Assembly: GCA_002428495.1 (NCBI GenBank)
Contig: DIWR01000027.1
Location: 20,542 to 84,541 of the forward strand
Source: Synergistaceae bacterium UBA6101
Lineage (GTDB): Bacteria > Synergistota > Synergistia > Synergistales > Synergistaceae
Direction of reading: 5' to 3'
DNA length: 64,000 nt
Numbering within the stretch: position 1 is the stretch's first letter; each line of letters begins with the position of its first letter. A model generated the notes under the pieces. The model saw only the letters and a program-made list of their open reading frames with translations. It searched no databases and had not been told where the DNA came from. Position numbers and translations under genes: made by a program. Positions 62,382-64,000 of this stretch are shown here, one piece after another.

Positions 62382-63305
62382 ATGGCAATGCAGTTGATCG
62401 AATGTGTGCCGAACTTCAGTGAAGGAAGGCGCCCGGAAGTCATTGAAAAAATAGTTGATTGTTTTAAGGATAAAAGAGGGGTTTACCTTCTCGACCACCG
62501 CGCTGACGAAGACCACAACAGGCTGGTCATAAGCCTTGTCGGAGCTCCTGCGCCTATTCAGGACGCACTGATAGAAGCCGCAAAGACTGCACTTGAAAAT
62601 ATCGACATGAACTCCCATCAGGGAGGGCACCCAAGGATCGGAGCAGTTGACGTTGTTCCCTTTACCCCAATAAAGGGGATATCCATGGAAGAGTGCATAA
62701 AACTTGCCCACGATTTCGGGGAGCGTTATTTCAAAGAATGCGGGATCCCTGTTTACTTTTATGAAGATGCAGCCAGGCGACCGGAAAGAAAACGCCTGGA
62801 GGTCATCCGCAAGGGACAGTATGAAGTCCTTAAGGAAGAGGCAAAAACGAAAGAAGAAAGAATGCCTGACGTGGGCGGACCCGGTCTGCATCCTACGGCC
62901 GGAGCCACAGTCATTGGAGCCCGCAAGTTCCTTGTTGCGTTCAACGTCAACCTTGCCACAGCTGACCTGGATATTGCCAAAAAGATCGCAAACACAGTAA
63001 GGGCATCCTCCGGCGGTTTCTGTCACGTAAAGGGCATCGGTCTTGCGCTTGAGGAACGCGGTATCACACAGGTCAGCATGAATCTCGTAGATTACGAGAA
63101 GAACTCACTCTATAGGGTACTTGAAATGATAAGGATGGAAGCCAAAAGATGGGGAGTACAGGTAATAGAGACTGAGGTATACGGCATGATCCCTGTAAAC
63201 GCCATACTTGAAAGCGCTGCATACTACATGCAGATCAACGACTTCGATCCCGCACAGGTGCTGGAGCTCCAGCTTCTTGAACTGATGGGAGAGAGGGCGG
63301 AATGA
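62382..63305 (+). CDS. ftcD: Glutamate formiminotransferase
   Basis: Moves the formimino group from N-formiminoglutamate to THF, 307 residues. IECVPNFSEGRRPEVIEKI at the start and SHQGGHPRIGAVDVVPFTP are conserved family segments. It is the stand-alone transferase; the cyclodeaminase is the separate fchA gene on the other strand (in mammals both are fused). ATG 62382 has GGGAGG 7 bases upstream, better than ATG 62376. The stop overlaps hutI. Confidence 0.95.
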   Translation: MAMQLIECVPNFSEGRRPEVIEKIVDCFKDKRGVYLLDHRADEDHNRLVISLVGAPAPIQDALIEAAKTALENIDMNSHQGGHPRIGAVDVVPFTPIKGISMEECIKLAHDFGERYFKECGIPVYFYEDAARRPERKRLEVIRKGQYEVLKEEAKTKEERMPDVGGPGLHPTAGATVIGARKFLVAFNVNLATADLDIAKKIANTVRASSGGFCHVKGIGLALEERGITQVSMNLVDYEKNSLYRVLEMIRMEAKRWGVQVIETEVYGMIPVNAILESAAYYMQINDFDPAQVLELQLLELMGERAE

Positions 63306-64000
63306 CAGTAAAACTATACAGGAACGCAAGGATATTCACCCCGCTCGATCCAGGATGCCCTCTGAAGGGCAAAGGGCAGGGAAAGATAATGGAGTATGGC
63401 CGTGGAGCCATTCTTGCCGTCAATGGCCTGATAGAGGCTGTCGGAGACGAGAAAGAAGTACTCAATGGACTCTCTTCCACCTCTCTTGTCAATGAAGAGA
63501 GAGATATGGAAGGAGCCTGTGTTATACCCGGATTCGTAGACCCGCACACACATCTTTGTTTTGCAAAGAGGCGCGAGGACGAGTTCAAGATGAGACTGGA
63601 CGGACTTCCCTACCTTGAGATACTAAAGCGCGGAGGCGGCATACTCTCATCTGTAAAGGCAATAAGGTCCGTTACAGAAGAAGACCTCTTCTGTAACACA
63701 AAAAAACTTGCCATGTCAGCCCTTGCAAAGGGCACGACAACGGTTGAGATAAAGAGCGGTTACGGACTTGACCTCGAACTGGAGTTGAAGATGCTCTCTG
63801 TAATTAGCAGAATATCAAGGGAGACCCCGCTTGATGTTATCCCGACGTTCATGGGCGCACATGCTGTTCCTGCTGAGTACAAGGAGAGACCTGACGATTT
63901 CGTTGATCTCATAATCAACGAGATGCTCCCAAAGGTAAAAGATCAGGGAATAGCGGAGTTCTGCGACATATTCTGCGAAGAGGGCGTTTTTTCGGTAGAC
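63302..64000 (+). CDS. hutI: Imidazolonepropionase (partial, cut by window end)
   Basis: About 233 N-terminal residues. Zinc-dependent amidohydrolase that opens imidazolonepropionate to N-formiminoglutamate. The metal motif VIPGFVDPHTHLCFAKRRED, the KSGYGLDLELELKML segment and FMGAHAVPAEYK match HutI. ATG 63302 overlaps the ftcD stop (ATGA). The frame runs on to the right edge without a stop. With hutH, hutU, ftcD and fchA the whole histidine-to-glutamate route is encoded here. Confidence 0.94.
   Translation, partial: MTVKLYRNARIFTPLDPGCPLKGKGQGKIMEYGRGAILAVNGLIEAVGDEKEVLNGLSSTSLVNEERDMEGACVIPGFVDPHTHLCFAKRREDEFKMRLDGLPYLEILKRGGGILSSVKAIRSVTEEDLFCNTKKLAMSALAKGTTTVEIKSGYGLDLELELKMLSVISRISRETPLDVIPTFMGAHAVPAEYKERPDDFVDLIINEMLPKVKDQGIAEFCDIFCEEGVFSVD

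Noticed and set aside
1..64000. CRISPR arrays, insertion sequences, prophage or tRNA genes
   Set aside because: No regularly spaced repeats, transposase, integrase or tRNA-like cloverleaf was recognised; tRNA absence was judged by eye only.

Overview
The window looks like a chromosomal core region of a bacterium of the phylum Synergistota (Synergistaceae-like). This is inferred from the combination seen here: a V/A-type ATPase operon, a full division and cell-wall (dcw) cluster headed by mraZ, a glycogen debranching enzyme of the archaeal type, and a complete histidine-fermentation set, all in one mid-GC genome with frequent TTG/GTG starts. The genus cannot be called from the sequence alone. 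No insertion sequence, prophage, CRISPR array, tRNA or rRNA was seen.

Layout. 1-2.8 kb: end of a V-type ATPase operon (A, B, D) and its terminator. 2.9-3.3 kb: RNase P RNA with its own promoter and a perfect palindromic terminator. 3.5-22.1 kb: the dcw cluster (mraZ, rsmH, ftsL, ftsI, two tandem murE paralogues, murF, mraY, murD, ftsW, murG, murC, murB, ftsQ-like, ftsA, ftsZ), preceded by four MraZ boxes. 22.2-24.3 kb: a radical-SAM protein and a SPOR-domain protein. 24.4-29.8 kb: a molybdenum/tungsten cofactor operon with two moeA genes, one fused to a binding-protein-like domain, then moaA, moaC and a fused mogA/moaB. 29.9-34.8 kb: rapZ-yvcK-whiA plus a glycogen debranching enzyme. 34.9-38.0 kb: gap-pgk-tpiA. 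38.0-49.2 kb (minus): rsfS, an LCP protein, nadD, obg, rpmA, rplU, then recN, nadK, tlyA, dxs, ispA, xseB. 49.3 kb: rpmB (plus). 49.5-54.4 kb (minus): ftsK, tldD, a small conserved gene and mltG. 54.4-57.9 kb: serine biosynthesis operon (class V aminotransferase and serA). 57.9-64 kb: divergent histidine degradation genes (fchA-hutU on minus; hutH, ftcD, hutI on plus, hutI cut by the window edge).

The most striking element is in the 425-base leader between mltG and the serine operon. A consensus promoter is followed by a 45-codon reading frame with a strong ribosome binding site that encodes 11 Ser, 5 Gly and 4 Cys, including four Ser in a row. Next come two mutually exclusive RNA pairings: a 14-bp antiterminator and an 11-bp terminator followed by eight T. 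This is the layout of ribosome-mediated transcription attenuation, read out on the codons of serine and its two direct products glycine and cysteine, placed before the genes that make serine. A second point of interest is the tandem MurE pair: the first copy has lost the arginine of the GGDRD motif and carries DNPK instead of DNPR, so it may add another amino acid or be regulatory.

The genes largely form housekeeping modules for envelope growth and division, Moco synthesis, lower glycolysis, isoprenoid and NAD(P) synthesis, and amino-acid metabolism. They fit an anaerobic amino-acid-fermenting life style (inference).
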